From assembly GCF_040689105.1 (NCBI RefSeq), contig NZ_JBFBVU010000004.1, forward strand, positions 124,001 to 188,000: a stretch of DNA of 64,000 bases. The letters are read 5' to 3'. Below the pieces are notes generated by a model. The model worked only from the letters and a program-made list of their open reading frames with translations, was not told where the DNA came from and made no database searches. Position numbers and translations under genes: made by a program. Of this stretch, positions 1 through 8,386 are shown piece by piece (position 1 is the first letter of the stretch; the number at the start of each line of letters is the position of its first letter). The stretch comes from Meridianimarinicoccus marinus (GTDB lineage Bacteria; Pseudomonadota; Alphaproteobacteria; Rhodobacterales; Rhodobacteraceae).

Positions 1-19
1 GGTAACGCAAGACATCCAT
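1..19 (-). CDS. ccoS: CcoS, cbb3 oxidase maturation protein (5' end only)
   Basis: Only the first six codons are in the window. They read M-D-V-L-R-Y on the minus strand, starting one base after the ccoI stop. CcoS is a short single-span membrane protein that always follows ccoI in ccoGHIS operons and helps insert cofactors into the cbb3 oxidase. The identification rests on position and the matching N-terminus; the rest of the gene lies outside the window. Confidence 0.7.
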
Positions 20-20
20 G

Positions 21-2267
21 TCAGACCTCCTTTGCAGGACGGGCCGGGCGCGGTTTGCGCACGCCCACCCGCAGGGCATTCAGGGACACGGTGATCGACG
101 AGGCCGACATGGCCAGTGCCGCGATCAGGGGCGTCGCCAACCCGGCCACCGCCAGCGGCACCGCGATGACATTGTACACCGTGGCAATCCGGAAGTTTTC
201 ACGAATGCGCCGGATGGCCTGCAGCGCCGTGGCCCGCGCCGGGGCAAGCTCGGACAGATCGGTGCCCAGCAGCACGATGTCCGAGGCCACACGCGCCGCA
301 TCCAGCGCCGAGGCGGGAGAGATCGAGACATGCGCGGCGCTCAGCGCGGCGGTGTCGTTCAGCCCGTCGCCCACCATCAGCACCTTGTGGCCCTGCCCTG
401 CCAGATCGCCCACGATCCCGGCCTTTTCGACCGGCGTCGCCCCGGCCACCCAGTCTTGGATGCCGACCTCGCGCGCCAGCTCTTCCACCGCCGCAGGGCC
501 ATCGCCCGACACCAGCCGGACCGCCAGCCCCTGCGCCTGAAACCCGGCCACTGCCGCCGCCGCGCCAGAGCGCAGGGCATCACAGAATGTGAAAGGATGG
601 GGAGCGGCGTCTCCGATCTTCAGCCAGGTGGCCGCCTTGGCACCGTCCTGCGTGCCGCCGACCCAGTCGCCCCGGCCCAGACGGATGCGATCCTCGCCCA
701 GACGCGCCTCCATGCCGAAGCCCGGCGTTTCGCGAATGTCCGCGACCGGGGCGGCCGCCACGCCTGCGGCCTCGGTAGCGGCCACCAGCGCGCGGCTGAG
801 CGGATGCGAAGACGCCTCGGCCAGTGCCCGTGCCACCGCCAGAACCTCCTCCGGGTGGCTTTGGGGTGCGTCCAGACGCGGGGTCCCTGCGGTCAGCGTG
901 CCGGTCTTGTCGAAGACCACCGTGTCAACCTCGGCCAGACGTTCCAGCGCGGTGGCATCCTTGATCAGCAACCCCTTGCGGAACAGCCGCCCCGAGGCCG
1001 CCGTGGTCACCGCAGGCACCGCAAGCCCCAGCGCACAGGGACAGGTGATGATCAGCACCGCCGCCGCGATGTTGATCGCCGTGCGCAGATCGCCGGTGCC
1101 GATGTACCACCCGGCAAAGGACAGCCCCGCAAGGATGTGGACGCCGGGCGCATAAAGCGCCGCCGCCCGATCCGCCAACGACGAATAGTTCGACCGCCCG
1201 CTTTCGGCCACCGCCACCAGATCGGTCAGCGCATGCAGCGAGCTGTCGGCGCCGACGGCCGTGGCGCGCAGGGTCAGCGGGCCGGTCAGATTGACCTCGC
1301 CCGCGCTGACCTCGGTGCCCGGACCCGCGTAAACAGGCAGCGTCTCGCCGGTCAGCAGCGACCGGTCCAACTCGCTTTCGCCGCGTTCGACCACACCATC
1401 GACGGGCATGCGTCCGCCGGGCCGCACCAGCACCAGATCGCCCGCCGCCAGATCGGCCAGCGGCACCGTGTGCTCTGCTCCGTCCGGCCCGATGCGCAGG
1501 GCGCGGGGCACCTCCAGCGCCGCCAGTTCCTCGGCAGCGGAACGGGCCACGGCGCGGGTGCGATGATCCAGATATCGCCCGGCCAGCAGGAAAAAGGTCA
1601 GCGTCAGCGCAGCGTCGAAATAGGCATGCGCGCCGCTTTGCGAGGTCTCGTACAGCGACGTGCCCACCGCCAGCAGGATCGCCAGCACGATGGGCACATC
1701 CATGTTCAGCCGCCGGGTTTTCAGCGCCGCCCAGGCGTTGCGGAAGAACGGCTGCCCGGCAAAGGCAATGGCCGGCAGGGCGATGGCGGCAGAGATCCAG
1801 TGGAACAGGTCGCGGGTGGCATCCTCGGCCCCGGACCAGACCGAGATCGACAGCAGCATGACGTTCATCGACGCGAACCCGGCCACGCCCAGCCGCATCA
1901 GCAACTCGCGCCCTGTCCGGTCGGTTTCGGTGGCGGCCAGCGCGCCGGGATCCAGTTCATGCGCCTCGAAGCCCGCCACCTTTAATGCCTCGGCCAGGGT
2001 TTCGGGCAGCATGTCGGGCGCGGCGGTGACGCTGGCGCGCTTCATGGTCAGGTTGACCCGGGCCGTGCGGACCCCCGGCACGGCCTTCAGGGCGCGTTCC
2101 ACGCGGGAAATGCAGGCGGCGCTGGACATCTCCGGCACCGACAGCATGATCCGCGCCTCGCGGGCAGCCCGCTCGCGGCGTGCCAGCACCTCGGCCGCCG
2201 GGGTGACGGCACAGGCGGGGCAGGCGACGCCGCCGGGGCTTTCGGGAAGATCCTCGACCACGGCCAT
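21..2267 (-). CDS. ccoI: CcoI/FixI copper-translocating P1B-type ATPase
   Basis: 748-residue P-type ATPase that supplies copper for the CuB site of cbb3 cytochrome oxidase at the cytoplasmic membrane. Visible motifs: CPAC at residues 16-19, a heavy-metal-associated domain around 40-75, the TGE actuator motif, the CPC metal-transport motif at about 409-411, DKTGT with the phosphorylated Asp near 453, an SHP motif, and GDGLND near 633. Several hydrophobic spans surround these. One oddity is that the usual CxxC of the metal-binding domain reads S-A-A-C (Ser49), so one thiolate ligand is missing. It is third in a tight ccoGHIS operon, 3 bp after ccoH and 1 bp before ccoS. Confidence 0.95.
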   Translation of the reverse strand: MAVVEDLPESPGGVACPACAVTPAAEVLARRERAAREARIMLSVPEMSSAACISRVERALKAVPGVRTARVNLTMKRASVTAAPDMLPETLAEALKVAGFEAHELDPGALAATETDRTGRELLMRLGVAGFASMNVMLLSISVWSGAEDATRDLFHWISAAIALPAIAFAGQPFFRNAWAALKTRRLNMDVPIVLAILLAVGTSLYETSQSGAHAYFDAALTLTFFLLAGRYLDHRTRAVARSAAEELAALEVPRALRIGPDGAEHTVPLADLAAGDLVLVRPGGRMPVDGVVERGESELDRSLLTGETLPVYAGPGTEVSAGEVNLTGPLTLRATAVGADSSLHALTDLVAVAESGRSNYSSLADRAAALYAPGVHILAGLSFAGWYIGTGDLRTAINIAAAVLIITCPCALGLAVPAVTTAASGRLFRKGLLIKDATALERLAEVDTVVFDKTGTLTAGTPRLDAPQSHPEEVLAVARALAEASSHPLSRALVAATEAAGVAAAPVADIRETPGFGMEARLGEDRIRLGRGDWVGGTQDGAKAATWLKIGDAAPHPFTFCDALRSGAAAAVAGFQAQGLAVRLVSGDGPAAVEELAREVGIQDWVAGATPVEKAGIVGDLAGQGHKVLMVGDGLNDTAALSAAHVSISPASALDAARVASDIVLLGTDLSELAPARATALQAIRRIRENFRIATVYNVIAVPLAVAGLATPLIAALAMSASSITVSLNALRVGVRKPRPARPAKEV

Positions 2268-2270
2268 GGG

Positions 2271-2735
2271 TCAGCCCGCGCCGGACGCCTTCACGTGCAG
2301 GACGACCCGCTGCTTGAATTCGCTGCCATCGGAAGATGTGGCCTTCAGGCGGATGTTCCAGTTGCCCGGCACAAGGTCCAACGGCGCGGTGAAGGTGGCG
2401 TTGTTGCGCGAGAAATCTGGCACCACGTCATCATGGGTGCTCGTGGCCCAGCCCACGAGGGCGGTCAGATCGGCCACGTCCGGCGCCGGCTGCCCCTCCT
2501 TGGTGACCGTCACCGCCAGCAGGCCATCGGCATACTCGGCCGAGACCTCCCACCCCAGCGCAAGCTGGGCGGCGCGATCGGCATCGAAGGTCTGGCTGGC
2601 GACATAGGTGTTCTTGACCTCCAGCCCCGGAAAGGTCCGGACCGCCTGCACCGCAAGCAGAAGGTTGACCCCGATGATGATCCCGAAGGCCAGAACCGTG
2701 AAGATCAGCACATGCCGTCCGGTGATCTCTCGCAT
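2271..2735 (-). CDS. ccoH: CcoH/FixH, cbb3 oxidase assembly protein
   Basis: 154-residue protein with one N-terminal membrane span (residues 9-28) and a periplasmic domain typical of the FixH family. FixH/CcoH associates with the cbb3 oxidase during and after assembly and is needed for a stable complex. Its ATG overlaps the ccoG stop by one base (TGATG), and ccoI starts 3 bp downstream, so translation is probably coupled. The length fits the family. Family membership rests on the context, the topology and the short conserved N-terminus (RHVLIFTVLAFG). Confidence 0.9.
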   Translation of the reverse strand: MREITGRHVLIFTVLAFGIIIGVNLLLAVQAVRTFPGLEVKNTYVASQTFDADRAAQLALGWEVSAEYADGLLAVTVTKEGQPAPDVADLTALVGWATSTHDDVVPDFSRNNATFTAPLDLVPGNWNIRLKATSSDGSEFKQRVVLHVKASGAG

Positions 2736-4177
2736 CAGTTTGCCTTTCCGTTGAAGACGGTGTCCTTGCCCGCGCGTTCGCCCGATACGGTATCTTCGAC
2801 CCAGATATTCACATCCGTCACCGCGCGGGACGCAGCCGGGCTGTCCGGTGGCGCCATGATATAGACCCGTTGCAGCTTGGTCGAATCCGCCGGCACCAGG
2901 ATCAGCGCATTGTCGCTGCCCTCGGCCAGCACGGACAGGTTGGCGTCGGATTCGATGGTGATCTGGAAATCGCGATCTTCGCCATGCTTGTTGCGCAACC
3001 GCACGTCATAGGCGTTGCGGATGGTGCCGTCGGACATTGTGACGAAGACCGGGTTGCGGATCGGGGCGACCGTGAGGCTCAGGTCCGGGCGGATGAACAG
3101 GGCGACGGTCAGCCCGACCCCCACCAGGGCCCACAGGGTGGTGTAAAGGATCGTGCGCAGCCGGAAGATGTGCTTCCAGACCGGGATTTTCTCCTGCCCC
3201 GAGCGTTCGTGCTGTTCATCGGTCAGCGCCATGTAGTCGATCAGGCCGCGCGGCTTGCCGACCTTGGCCATGATCTCGTCACAGGCATCGATGCACAGTG
3301 CGCAGGTGATGCATTCCAACTGCTGGCCGTCGCGGATGTCGATGCCCATCGGGCAGACGTTGACGCAGGCGTTGCAGTCGATGCAATCGCCCAGGGGCGC
3401 GGCATCGACCTCGGCGGCTTTCTTGCGGTGATGTCCGCGCGGCTCTCCGCGCCAGTCGCGGTAGGCGACGGTGATCGTGTCCTCATCCATCATTGCCGCC
3501 TGAATGCGCGGCCACGGGCAGGCATAGATGCAGACCTGTTCGCGCATCAGCCCGCCAAAGACAAAGGTGGTGGCTGTCAGCAGGAAGATGGTGGAATAGG
3601 CCACCGGGTGCGCGGTCAGCGTCACCACCTCCCACAACAGCGTCGGCGCATCGGCGAAATAGAACACCCAGGCCCCGCCGGTGGCGATGGCGATCAGGAT
3701 CCAGACCACATATTTGGTAATCCTCAGACGCAGCTTTCGGACATCCATCTTCTTCTGGCGATGCAGGCGCAGGCGCGCGTTGCGGTCGCCTTCGATCCAG
3801 CGCTCGACCAGAATGAACAGGTCGGTCCAGACCGTTTGCGGACAGGTATAGCCGCACCAGACCCGCCCCAGCGCCGAGGTGAACAGGAACAACCCCAACC
3901 CGGCCATGATCAGCAGACCGGCGACGAAATAGAACTCATGCGGCCAGATCTCGATGAAGAAGAAAAAGAACCGCCGGTTCGCCAGATCGACCAGAACCGC
4001 CTGGCTGGGCAGTTCAGGCCCGCGATCCCAGCGGATCCACGGGGTGATGTAATAGATCCCCAGCGTCACCAGCATGATGATCCACTTCAGGTTCCGGAAA
4101 CGTCCCGAAACGCGCTTGGGGAAAATCGGCTCCCGCGCAGCGTAGAGGTTCGGCGGGGTATCGTCGGTCGTACTCAT
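2735..4177 (-). CDS. ccoG: CcoG/RdxA/FixG, membrane Fe-S protein for cbb3 assembly
   Basis: 480-residue polyferredoxin-like membrane protein. Two [4Fe-4S] ferredoxin motifs are clear in the middle (CIDCNACVNVCP and, shortly after, CITCALCIDAC). Upstream are WCGYTCPQ and CIYACPW motifs inside membrane spans, and the C-terminal third is the Ig-like FixG domain. CcoG is thought to reduce copper for delivery to the cbb3 oxidase. It is the first gene of ccoGHIS, and an FNR-type box sits 63 bp upstream of the start. The preceding ccoNOQP operon runs in the same direction but is separated by a strong terminator, so ccoGHIS has its own promoter. Confidence 0.95.
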   Translation of the reverse strand: MSTTDDTPPNLYAAREPIFPKRVSGRFRNLKWIIMLVTLGIYYITPWIRWDRGPELPSQAVLVDLANRRFFFFFIEIWPHEFYFVAGLLIMAGLGLFLFTSALGRVWCGYTCPQTVWTDLFILVERWIEGDRNARLRLHRQKKMDVRKLRLRITKYVVWILIAIATGGAWVFYFADAPTLLWEVVTLTAHPVAYSTIFLLTATTFVFGGLMREQVCIYACPWPRIQAAMMDEDTITVAYRDWRGEPRGHHRKKAAEVDAAPLGDCIDCNACVNVCPMGIDIRDGQQLECITCALCIDACDEIMAKVGKPRGLIDYMALTDEQHERSGQEKIPVWKHIFRLRTILYTTLWALVGVGLTVALFIRPDLSLTVAPIRNPVFVTMSDGTIRNAYDVRLRNKHGEDRDFQITIESDANLSVLAEGSDNALILVPADSTKLQRVYIMAPPDSPAASRAVTDVNIWVEDTVSGERAGKDTVFNGKAN

Positions 4178-4521
4178 GATGACTTGTCCGATTCTGGCGA
4201 CAGCATTGCTGTATCTCGCATAGGCCTTTCAGAAGGTAATTGACCTGCATCAATCCTCCAGTGGGCGCGACGCATGGGCACTGCCCGGGTGGAGTCCTGT
4301 CCTGGTCGTGGTGTACCTTGTGCGCCTTTCTGACCCCAAGAAGGCAATTGGTCGATGCGCCGATCCGCCTCACATATGCGGCCTTTCGCATGGGAATGGT
4401 GGAAATTACGACCCGAATGCAACCTCGGCGTGCGGAAGGTCGGAAATATCTCACTCCCCGGCCCGGCCCGTGAGGTGCAGATTGGACAGGCAATCGCCAT
4501 GATCGGAAAAGGAAGTCCCCG
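4178..4521. other. ccoG upstream region
   Basis: This stretch holds the ccoG promoter with its FNR box at 4240-4253. The rest (4254-4521) has short open frames on both strands without a convincing ribosome-binding site. I see no RNA gene or repeat in it. It may carry the promoter of the small plus-strand gene at 4522, but I cannot point to a clear -35/-10 pair. Confidence 0.5.
4240..4253 (-). promoter_or_regulatory. FNR-type box for the ccoGHIS promoter
   Basis: The sequence reads TTGACCTGCATCAA, one mismatch from the FNR consensus TTGAT-N4-ATCAA. If FnrL acts at -41.5, transcription of ccoG would start near 4205, leaving a leader of about 28 nt, and a GAGATA -10 candidate lies at 4212-4217. 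The geometry and neighbouring genes support FnrL activation. The assignment is inferred from sequence only. Confidence 0.75.
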
Positions 4522-4641
4522 ATGCCCCGCGCAAACATGACCCCCCGTCCCACCCGCATGACCGACCCGGCGCCCGGCAAGACCGCCAGCGCGCGCCATG
4601 ATCTGCTGCAAGGCTGGGTTCTGCCCGTTCGCCGCAGCTGA
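4522..4641 (+). CDS. Candidate 39-residue protein, function unknown
   Basis: Short open frame of 39 codons starting MPRANMTPRPTRMTDP and ending PVRRS. I call it because the ATG has a good ribosome-binding site (AAAAGGAAG, about 8 nt upstream), third codon positions are nearly all G or C as in the neighbours, and the stop is followed at once by a bidirectional terminator at 4661-4694. The product is basic and Pro/Arg-rich, with no membrane span or signal peptide. It lies on the plus strand between the convergent end of ccoP and the divergent start of ccoG. No family is recognised, and it may be spurious. Confidence 0.35.
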   Translation: MPRANMTPRPTRMTDPAPGKTASARHDLLQGWVLPVRRS

Positions 4642-4660
4642 CACCGGCGGTGCCGGAAGG

Positions 4661-4694
4661 AAAAAAGGCCGGGCGCAGAGGCCCGGCCTTTTCC
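4661..4694 (-). terminator. Bidirectional intrinsic terminator after ccoP
   Basis: A perfect 10-bp stem AAGGCCGGGC/GCCCGGCCTT (4665-4674 with 4681-4690) has a 6-nt loop. On the minus strand it is followed by a run of T (4661-4666), which ends ccoNOQP transcripts. On the plus strand it is followed by TTTTCC, so it can also end transcription of the small gene at 4522-4641. Confidence 0.85.
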
Positions 4695-4714
4695 TGTCGC
4701 GAATGCGTTTGGGG

Positions 4715-5581
4715 TTATTCACCGCCGCCCAGCTGGTGCACATAGACGGACACGGCGTTGATCTCGGCCTGCGTCAGGCGGCCTTGCCACGGCGGCATGA
4801 CGCCGAAGCGGGCGTTCTCGACCGACTCCATCACCGCGTCGTAGTCGCCGCCGTAAAGCCACACGGCGTCGGTCAGGTTCGGTGCGCCCTGCTCGCGGTC
4901 GCCGGTGCCGTCTTCGGCATGGCACGCGGCGCAGTTGTCCATATAGACTTCCTCGCCAGCCGCTGCAGCCTCGGCATCCACCGGATCGCCCGACAGGCTC
5001 ATCACGTAGTTGACCACCTGGTCGATCTGTTCCGATTCCAGCAGGTCGTCGGCACCGAAGCGGGGCATCTCGGAATACCGGGCATCCGGGTCTTCCTCGT
5101 TGCGGATGCCGTGCATGACGGTGGTCTGAATGGCTTCGATGTCACCACCCCAGAGCCAGGCGTCGTCCAGCAGGTTCGGGAAGCCGACCGCACCGGCCGC
5201 GCCCGAGCCGTGGCACTGCGAGCACCAGGTCCGGTAGACCGCAGCCCCCTTGCTGACCGCGAACTGATCCAGTTCGGCATTGTTCGCCACTTCGGTCAGA
5301 TCGATCGAGGCCAGCGCCGCGTTCAGATCGGCATGGGCAGCTTCGGCCGCCTGCAGATCCTCGACCAGGTCGCCACGGGTCGAGAACCCAAGGATACCGG
5401 CCGTGGCCTTGTTGATCATCGGCCACGCCGGATAGGCGATGGAGTATCCGATGCCCCAGACAATGGTGGCGTAGAAGCACCAGAGCCACCATCGCGGCAT
5501 GGGGTTGTCAAATTCTTCGATCCCGTCCCAGCTGTGGCCGGTGGTGGGGACCCCGTCTTGTTCATCAGGTTTGTTGCTCAT
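4715..5581 (-). CDS. ccoP: CcoP, diheme cytochrome c subunit of cbb3 oxidase
   Basis: 288-residue subunit III of cbb3 oxidase, which passes electrons from the bc1 complex or a soluble cytochrome c to CcoO and CcoN. An N-terminal membrane span (about residues 30-55) is followed by two periplasmic cytochrome c domains with heme sites CSQCH and CAACH. The family's N-terminal sequence around GIEEFDNPMPRWW is present. It is the last gene of ccoNOQP, 45 bp after ccoQ, and is followed by a strong terminator. Confidence 0.97.
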   Translation of the reverse strand: MSNKPDEQDGVPTTGHSWDGIEEFDNPMPRWWLWCFYATIVWGIGYSIAYPAWPMINKATAGILGFSTRGDLVEDLQAAEAAHADLNAALASIDLTEVANNAELDQFAVSKGAAVYRTWCSQCHGSGAAGAVGFPNLLDDAWLWGGDIEAIQTTVMHGIRNEEDPDARYSEMPRFGADDLLESEQIDQVVNYVMSLSGDPVDAEAAAAGEEVYMDNCAACHAEDGTGDREQGAPNLTDAVWLYGGDYDAVMESVENARFGVMPPWQGRLTQAEINAVSVYVHQLGGGE

Positions 5582-5626
5582 AATCGAGTCTCCTTGCCGC
5601 CTTCGCGGTTGGGGGGTGGGACCGCC

Positions 5627-5809
5627 TCAGCGGTCCTTGTCCTCATCGCTCAGGGGCTTGTCATCGTGCCTGAAAATCACGTCTGCCGTATCCCGGTATT
5701 TCTGGCGATTGCCGAAAATCACGTAGATGACCACGCCGATGAAGAAGGCGAAGATGAACAGCATCATCCAGCTATCGGCGAATTGGCGAAGCAGAGTGTA
5801 GGTTTCCAT
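5627..5809 (-). CDS. ccoQ: CcoQ, small subunit of cbb3 oxidase
   Basis: 60-residue protein with one membrane span (about residues 13-32) and a charged C-terminal tail ending DEDKDR. CcoQ/FixQ is the small subunit IV that stabilises the CcoP-CcoNO interaction. Size, topology and position between ccoO and ccoP all fit. It starts 12 bp after the ccoO stop. Confidence 0.93.
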   Translation of the reverse strand: METYTLLRQFADSWMMLFIFAFFIGVVIYVIFGNRQKYRDTADVIFRHDDKPLSDEDKDR

Positions 5810-5821
5810 GGCGTCCCCGCT

Positions 5822-6547
5822 TTACCGGCTTGCGTCGGGTGTGAAGGTCGAGAAATCGACCAGCGTACCCAACATCTGAAGATAGGCCAGCAAGGCATCC
5901 ATTTCCGAGATCCCCGGCTCGCTGTCGAAGTTGCGCACCTGCGCGCCCGGATACCGTTCCAGCAGCCCGTCATAGTCGCTGTCGGGATCGGCCTGGGCCA
6001 CGAAGTCCGCCTTGGCGCTGGCGATCATCTCGTCGGTATAGGGCACACCCACGATCTTGTGCGCCTTCAACGTGTCGCCGATGTGATCCGGGTGCAGACG
6101 GGTATCCATCAGGAACGCGTATTTCGGCATGATCGATTCCGGCACCACCGATTGCGGATCCATCAGGTGGGCAACGTGCCAGTCGTCCGAATAGCGGCCG
6201 CCGACACGGGCCAGGTCCGGCCCGGTCCGCTTCGAGCCCCACTGGAACGGACGGTCGTATTTCGACTCCGCCGCCAGCGAGTAATGGCCATAGCGTTCGA
6301 CCTCGTCCCGCATGGGACGGATCATCTGGCTGTGGCACACATAGCAGCCCTCGCGGATGTAGATATCGCGCCCCTGAAGTTCGAGCGGAGAGTAGGGGCG
6401 CATGCCCTCTACATCCTCGATCGTGTTCTCAAGGTAGAACAGCGGCGCGATTTCGACGATGCCCCCGATGGTCACCACGATGAAGCTGAAGACCAGCAGC
6501 AGCGTGACGTTGGTTTCAAGGATCTTGTGCTTCTTAAGGATGGACAT
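5822..6547 (-). CDS. ccoO: CcoO, monoheme cytochrome c subunit of cbb3 oxidase
   Basis: 241-residue subunit II with one N-terminal membrane anchor (residues 13-35) and a periplasmic cytochrome c domain. The heme site is C-Y-V-C-H in the family context GCYVCHSQMIRP, and the methionine ligand region lies around SIMPKYAFL. It starts 12 bp after ccoN, as in all ccoNO pairs. It relays electrons from CcoP to the catalytic subunit. Confidence 0.97.
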   Translation of the reverse strand: MSILKKHKILETNVTLLLVFSFIVVTIGGIVEIAPLFYLENTIEDVEGMRPYSPLELQGRDIYIREGCYVCHSQMIRPMRDEVERYGHYSLAAESKYDRPFQWGSKRTGPDLARVGGRYSDDWHVAHLMDPQSVVPESIMPKYAFLMDTRLHPDHIGDTLKAHKIVGVPYTDEMIASAKADFVAQADPDSDYDGLLERYPGAQVRNFDSEPGISEMDALLAYLQMLGTLVDFSTFTPDASR

Positions 6548-6559
6548 GTGTCGTGCTCC

Positions 6560-8167
6560 TTACTCGGCCGGGGCGGCAGCTGCGGCCGGGGCTTTCGCCT
6601 CGCCACGGGTTGCCGTCATGTACAGGTTATAGGCCATGATCAGGGCACCGACGACATACATCAGACCGCCCAGGGCACGCACGACATACATCGGGAACTT
6701 GGCCGCCACGGTATCGGCGAAGGAGTTCACGAGGAAGCCGTTGGCATCCACTTCACGCCACATCAGGCCTTCCATGATGCCGGTCACCCACATGGACGCC
6801 GCGTAGAGCACGATGCCGATGGTGGCGAGCCAGAAGTGCCAGCTGACCATGGACAGCGAATACAGACGCTCGCGGTTCCACAGGCGCGGCACCAGGAAGT
6901 ACAGCGCGCCGAAGGTGATCATGCCGTTCCAGCCCAGAGCGCCGGAGTGCACGTGACCGATGGTCCAGTCGGTGTAGTGCGACAGCGAGTTCACCGCGCG
7001 GATCGACATCATCGGGCCTTCGAAGGTCGACATGCCGTAGAAGCCGATGGACACCACCATCATCCGGATCACCGGGTCGGTGCGCAGCTTGTCCCAGGCG
7101 CCCGACAGGGTCATCAGACCGTTGATCATGCCGCCCCAGCTGGGCATCCACAGGATGATCGACATCACCATGCCAAGGGTCGAGGCCCAGTCCGGCAGAG
7201 CGGTGTAGTGCAGGTGGTGCGGACCGGCCCAGATGTACAGGAAGATCAGCGCCCAGAAGTGGATGATCGACAGCTTGTAGCTGTAGACCGGGCGTTCGGC
7301 CTGCTTCGGCACGAAGTAGTACATCATGCCCAGGAAGCCCGCGGTCAGGAAGAAGCCCACCGCGTTATGGCCGTACCACCACTGCGTCATGGCATCCTGC
7401 ACACCGGCAAAGACCTGCACCGAATCCGAGCCGAAGATCGACACCGGAACCACCAGGTTGTTGACCACATGCAGCATCGCGACAGTCACGATGAACGACA
7501 GCAGGAACCAGTTGGCCACGTAGATGTGCGGCTCTTTCCGTTTCACGAGGGTGCCGATGAAGATCGCCAGATAGGCGACCCAGACGATGGTCAGCCACAG
7601 GTCGACGTACCATTCGGGCTCGGCGTATTCCTTGGACTGGGTGCCGCCCAGAACATAGCCCGTTGCTGCCAGCACGATGAACAGCTGGTAACCCCAGAAG
7701 ACGAACCACGCCAGGTTGCCGCCCCACAGGCGCGCCGCGCAGGTGCGCTGGACGATGTAGAACGAGGTACAGATCAGCGCGTTGCCGCCAAAGGCGAAGA
7801 TCACCGCCGAGGTGTGCAGCGGGCGCAGACGGCCGAAGTTCATGTAGGGCTGGGCAAATTCGAAGTTCAGGACCGGGAAGGCCAGCTGAGCCGCGATGAA
7901 GGTGCCCGCCAGAAATCCGACGACGCCCCAGAACGTGGTGGCGATGACCCCGTAGCGGATCACGTCATCCATGTATTCGTCGTCGGGGGACTTGGTGGAA
8001 ATTTTCACATCATCGACGTTGCGCAGGGTGTAAAGGAACATCCCCGCCGCGATGAGCATGATCAGAATTGCATGGACGAAATACGCAAGGTCTCTTGCGT
8101 AGTTCGCCGCTATAGCGGCTGCAAGGGTGATCAGCCCCAGCGCAACCAGCTTGAAATAATCGGTCAT
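6560..8167 (-). CDS. ccoN: CcoN, catalytic subunit of cbb3-type cytochrome c oxidase
   Basis: 535-residue heme-copper oxidase subunit I of the high-affinity C-type family. It reduces oxygen to water at low oxygen tension and pumps protons. About twelve to fourteen membrane spans are visible. Histidine ligands occur in RPLHTSAVIFAFGG (low-spin heme b), WWYGHNAVGF and AGPHHLHYT (CuB), and GHVHSGALGW (heme b3 and b). I place the start at MTDYFKLVALG because of the AAGGGAACGAGA ribosome-binding site; an upstream in-frame ATG at 8215 would add 16 unlikely residues. The divergent region carries an FNR box at 8288-8301. Confidence 0.97.
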   Translation of the reverse strand: MTDYFKLVALGLITLAAAIAANYARDLAYFVHAILIMLIAAGMFLYTLRNVDDVKISTKSPDDEYMDDVIRYGVIATTFWGVVGFLAGTFIAAQLAFPVLNFEFAQPYMNFGRLRPLHTSAVIFAFGGNALICTSFYIVQRTCAARLWGGNLAWFVFWGYQLFIVLAATGYVLGGTQSKEYAEPEWYVDLWLTIVWVAYLAIFIGTLVKRKEPHIYVANWFLLSFIVTVAMLHVVNNLVVPVSIFGSDSVQVFAGVQDAMTQWWYGHNAVGFFLTAGFLGMMYYFVPKQAERPVYSYKLSIIHFWALIFLYIWAGPHHLHYTALPDWASTLGMVMSIILWMPSWGGMINGLMTLSGAWDKLRTDPVIRMMVVSIGFYGMSTFEGPMMSIRAVNSLSHYTDWTIGHVHSGALGWNGMITFGALYFLVPRLWNRERLYSLSMVSWHFWLATIGIVLYAASMWVTGIMEGLMWREVDANGFLVNSFADTVAAKFPMYVVRALGGLMYVVGALIMAYNLYMTATRGEAKAPAAAAAPAE

Positions 8168-8287
8168 TCTCGTTCCCTTCTGCGTCCCATCCCGGCTTTG
8201 TCCGAACACCCTCACGTCCGGTTCCGAAGATTGGGACTGTCAGCCTGACAGTATCCCTCGGTATCCACACGGTGCCTGCGCAAGGCA

Positions 8288-8301
8288 TTGATCCATGTCA
8301 A
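8288..8301. promoter_or_regulatory. FNR-type box shared by ccoNOQP and uspA
   Basis: The sequence reads TTGATCCATGTCAA, one mismatch from the FNR consensus. Its centre at 8294.5 predicts a ccoN start site near 8253, with a GGATAC -10 candidate at 8261-8266. In the other direction it predicts a uspA start near 8336, with TAGGCT at 8323-8328. One dimer could therefore serve both divergent promoters at -41.5. The positions are read directly; the function is inferred. Confidence 0.8.
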
Positions 8302-8386
8302 AAGCGACTGTAGCGCATGTGATAGGCTATGCAGTGCGGGCTGAAAGTCGCACGTTTTCAATCTCGCGCCGAAAGGAGCTTCCCCC

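Noticed and set aside
4598..8248. Open frame of 1216 codons on the plus strand across ccoP, ccoQ, ccoO and ccoN
   Set aside because: It is antisense to four well-identified genes. The product is His/Arg/Asp/Gln-rich without domains, and long antisense frames are expected from GC-rich third positions.
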